Both the position numbers and the translations under genes were made by a program. A stretch of DNA of 64,000 nt, taken from the NCBI GenBank assembly GCA_037576215.1, contig JBANDB010000015.1:806001-870000 (forward strand), given 5' to 3'. This stretch comes from Armillaria gallica (taxonomy: Eukaryota > Basidiomycota > Agaricomycetes > Agaricales > Physalacriaceae). Below the pieces are notes generated by a model. It saw only the letters and a list, made by a program, of their open reading frames with translations, searched no databases and was not told the DNA's origin. Every line of letters begins with the position of its first letter. Positions within the stretch are counted from its first letter, which is position 1. This document shows positions 60,915 through 64,000 of the stretch, one piece after another.

Positions 60915-62419
60915 TTATCCGGAGTACTAGCCTCGGATACTTCTGCATTGAAGCTCACAAAGCCTCGATTATTGTCACGCTGCATGATCCACTCATGATG
61001 GCGGGTCTCACACTGGCTCAGCTCGGACATGGCAGTGCCTGCTGTGTCTTGTGTGTTGAGCATAAGAACAGCGTGCGTTGCACATGCTGCATCGTGTCCG
61101 GTTTCAACAAATACATGAGGTCTCCTCGCTGGACTCAGGTCATCCGAAGCATGTGCTCATTCCTCTAGTACCTACAACTCCATCAGAGTGCAATGAACGA
61201 GAGCTCCGATCTGTGCATTTTCCACGCTATTTTGTCCATACACAGGTGAATAGAATCTCCGTTTCAGTAAGAAGGAACAAAGTATATCCGCTCATGCCGA
61301 GGACGTTGCACGTTGACGGAATATGCAGTATAGACTTACGGTTTTCTCTGGTTTGGCTACAAATCACAATGTTGAATTCGACCCAAGCCTTCATCATTGT
61401 AAATGTCTCAGTGTTGGGCCGTGGACACGCTCTTTTAATGCACCAGAAAGAAGTCGCTCGTCTTGCGTGTTTCATAGGCTGTGTCGAAGGTGTGGTGTCC
61501 TCCAGGAGGTATCTTGGTATTCGTAGGGAGATAAAAGAACGCCTACGAGGTGAACCTTGCTATCTCTCGCTCCTTCCGTCATCCTCAGATACGACCCTCA
61601 CTCTCTGTGAACTAGGAGCCATTAAATCTCTTGCGAATTGCCTCGTTCGATATATTTTGGTTGCTCAACATTTCTTTGATTGAGATCTTCACCGGCGATA
61701 CGATCTGGTTGCCAATGAGCACGCTGATGTCTGGTGTCGCAAGTGTGATCCACGGGATCGCGCAGTGGTTTACTTCTCAAGATATTGATGATTTCCACGT
61801 TACACATTCACTGCCAAAAGTTTTATCACGAAGGTCTTTTATCAATGGCGGCTTTGACCCGGTATGTTAAATTTCGAATATCCGTGCTGGACATTCATAC
61901 TCGCAAGCAGGGCAAAGATCAAACGGAAAACGAGCTAGACGAGTTGGAAAGGCTAGAAAGGCAGCTTGCGGCACGGTATAATATGGCACATGCCTGGGGG
62001 ATAGACTCTGTAGAGGTTTTTGGAGAGGCCAAAGCCAGAGCATTTTCCGAGAGAACCCCACAGTCTGAACAGGAACTTCGCCAAATGAGTGAATTATACA
62101 CGCTTCGTCGACAGCGTGTGGGATCCCCGAGAAATCGAAAATGATTTTTCCAGCGGCGCTGGTAGGTTTGTATTGAATTTTTATTATAACTAAGACTAAT
62201 GTCGACCAATAGGTGCTTGTTGTGAAAGAGAATTTGAGGGCATCGACAAGGCATCGGTCTTGGGAAGGGTGTCTATAAGAGCTAGACTTGCCTTCGCCTT
62301 GAGCGCCTAGCGCGTATTAATCTGGGCTGGAAACCGGAGACATTTAGTTGGTCTATAATTATCAGATGGCGTATATCTATTGTGTGTGACTCGTGAGTCC
62401 TAATCAAAGATATCCTTAA
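60915..62419. repeat. Inverted repeat arm 2 (copy B)
   Basis: Copy B partner of 28,618-30,120 at offset 32,297. It pairs with 50,413-51,917 in reverse complement. Confidence 0.8.
61631..62144 (+). CDS. Small membrane/coiled-coil protein, arm 2 paralogue (copy B)
   Basis: Exons are 61,631-61,861 and 61,911-62,144, with the same intron as at 29,334-29,847 and an identical protein. Four copies of this small gene are therefore present in the window, two per tandem unit and in opposite orientations. The function is unknown. Confidence 0.55.
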
Positions 62420-62504
62420 GGCGGGGAATTTCCTGACTTTGAAAATAGGCTCGTCGGCAGATGTTCCGACTTTATAGCGATTCGGAATTTCCTGAGTTCG
62501 TCGA

Positions 62505-62934
62505 TCATGGCGTCAGAATGTAAGGAACGCGGGGCGGAGGAAAACGCTGGAGGGTGTCGAACAACGTGTTTAGACTGCTCCCAAGCATAAGGATGTTTGT
62601 CAGGGAGTGTATACCGTCGCCAGCAAGTTCATCTTGGATTTCTGAGCGACCGAAGTACTTGATAATGGTCCAGGCTTTCGCTGGGTAATCAAGCTTTAAA
62701 TATGGTCAGTGCCTGACAGCAATGAGAAGCCTTTGGAAATCACCTTGGCATCGTCAGAGAGGGAGGTGTTAGTGAACTCAGAGAAGGCGTGGCTACACCA
62801 TGTCCCCTCAACCGCCAGTGATTGGGCGCGCACTTGTACTTGGATACTTGGATCTCCTCGGTTTCCAAATAAGAGTACACGTCAACCGCTCCAGATACCA
62901 TGCATCGAAAATTTTCACGAATCAGAGCCTTAGG
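62505..62934 (-). pseudogene. HNH-nuclease-like gene remnant (copy B)
   Basis: Copy B partner of 30,208-30,637 at offset 32,297, with the same missing AHI motif and the same Asn in place of the final His. Confidence 0.5.
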
Positions 62935-63161
62935 TCGATATCGTCAGATAACGTAATAAAAATAGCCTTGTTCCACTACAGCGTTGTCATCTGCAGCTAA
63001 TAATCGTATTGGAAACATGGGTGATTCGAGGAAGGTCTCGTCAATCCGGCGCATGATGCTCTTCTCAATTATGCGGCACAACCGTGGGTTGGACGCCTGA
63101 AGTCGGACGGCGGAGCAGTATTGGTAGCTAAACGAGAACCGTAATGCTGACTAATGATGCG

Positions 63162-63980
63162 TGGGGAACGACTAATATTCATCTCCACCACGTTCCCCGG
63201 GTTCGCGTCGAGACCTACGCGGAGTCGCCCTCGACATTGCTTTTTTGTGTCGAACCCAAGGGGAGCAGCCAGAAGCTCAACCCTGAGCGCCGAGAACACC
63301 AAAATGAGGGTATCAGATTGCACAGTGTAGCTCGGAGTCCAGGCGGCGAGAATGCGATAGAGGAGGCCGTCCAAGGGGGGTAGCGCAGGGTGAAAAGTTG
63401 GAGAGGGCGGAATCACTATCCGGATTGTATTCTCCTTGTTCCTTATCTTCCGGGTCTATAAATTGATCCCTCGACTTGAACTAACTGCTTCTTCCACTAC
63501 TAGGTGGTTCGTCGTGAGAGTACGGGCAGGACATGAGAGAGGTCCTGCCATTCGCATATTGGTGTGGGGTGGGAACGTCAGGATGGTATGTTGAGATCTA
63601 GGTTGATAGGCGTCGAATACTTGATAACGGGGGATTCTTGGTGTTTCTCATTATCTGCGGGCATACGTGTTGATTGGACATTCGATGCTTAATTGCTTAC
63701 CCCACTGACCTTAGGGATGGTAGCAGCTGTTAATGACACAAGAAAGCGAGCTAAACGGCTAAGAAACAAAAAAACCAAATTGTGTCGAGTCAGGCGGGGA
63801 ACCGAGTTTGTCGACCTCCCGTACGACGCTGCCCTGGAGCAGTGCTCCAAAGCAATACTGAATATAAAGAAACGTGTATCATCCTCTAGTCGATGCGTGC
63901 TTGATTTGATGGTTTTGAGTAGTCGACTTTCAGAGGCATCCACAGGGATGGTTTGTCCGCTACTTGTATGAGGAAACATT
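63162..63980 (-). pseudogene. Unrecognised gene segments, right end of copy B
   Basis: Copy B partner of 30,865-31,691. Here the IPVDASESRLLKTIKSSTHR part stays in one frame for 96 codons (63,689-63,979) because one extra A near 63,770 restores the reading that is broken in copy A. This copy is closer to the ancestral state. Confidence 0.35.
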
Positions 63981-64000
63981 AGCTGAATGAAAGATCAAGG

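Larger units (their letters stand above)
34919..64000 (+). repeat. Tandem segmental duplication, copy B (cut by window end)
   Basis: This is the right copy of the repeat and lies in the same orientation as copy A. The window ends inside the homologous stretch. Copy B extends the F-box gene at its left edge to full length, while copy A has only the last part of it. Copy B carries about 155 bp near 35,670-35,830 that are absent from A, a 9-bp TA-rich insertion near 50,447, and an 8-bp tandem duplication near 48,140. Most other differences are single-base substitutions or 1-4 base indels. They fall in reading frames as well as spacers, as expected if selection is weak on most of these genes. Confidence 0.95.

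Overview
This is nuclear DNA from a fungus, most likely an agaricomycete (mushroom-forming basidiomycete). The evidence is short introns of about 45-75 bp with CTNAC-like branch points, intronless coiled-coil plus F-box genes of the kind abundant in Agaricomycetes, decayed short-chain dehydrogenase (SDR) genes of the common basidiomycete type, and a caspase-like gene. There are no operons, ribosome binding sites, CRISPR arrays, rRNA or convincing tRNA genes. The species cannot be named from the sequence.

The dominant feature is a direct tandem duplication with a period of about 32.3-33.0 kb. Copy A runs from about 1,919 to at least 31,711. Copy B runs from about 34,919 to the end of the window, which cuts it in mid-homology. 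The copies are collinear. Their offset drifts from 33,000 on the left to 32,289 on the right through small indels. Similarity is uneven: roughly 91-94% with large indels left of about 6,720 (copy A), about 98.5-99% over the next 7 kb, and about 99.7% around the caspase gene. About 3.2 kb (31,712-34,918) separates the copies. It holds a third SDR relic, unrecognised open frames and the 5' part of an intact F-box gene whose 3' end alone survives in copy A.

Order within a copy (copy A coordinates): truncated F-box 3' end (1.92-2.29 kb); unrecognised multi-exon gene (2.73-3.73); decayed membrane-protein-like segment (4.24-5.83); a C-terminal fragment (5.96-6.19); SDR pseudogene, minus (6.25-7.54); F-box gene 1 (9.02-10.59); F-box gene 2 (11.65-13.41); inverted F-box pseudogene, minus (14.04-15.39); an unrecognised exon and a second SDR pseudogene, minus (15.81-17.34). 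Then comes a 12-kb block bounded by 1.5-kb inverted repeats (18.11-19.61 and 28.62-30.12). Each arm carries a small coiled-coil gene, and the block encloses weak candidate genes, a caspase-like protease with a C-terminal membrane anchor (23.76-24.96) and two further spliced genes (26.8-28.2). A decayed HNH-nuclease-like gene (30.21-30.64) and unrecognised segments (30.9-31.7) follow. Inverted, diverged relatives of the 30.87-31.69 and 4.24-5.83 segments lie at 1-720 and 720-1,919, so copy A is framed by rearranged pieces of itself.

Most genes are broken, often differently in the two copies. F-box 1 has a nonsense codon in A and a frameshift in B. F-box 2 is intact in A and has two frameshifts in B. 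The gene at 26.8-27.4 is open in A and loses one G in B. The left F-box gene is whole in B and truncated in A. The caspase-like gene is intact in both. Whether the tandem arrangement is biological or two haplotypes of a dikaryon joined in assembly cannot be settled from sequence alone. No pathway linking the genes is evident.
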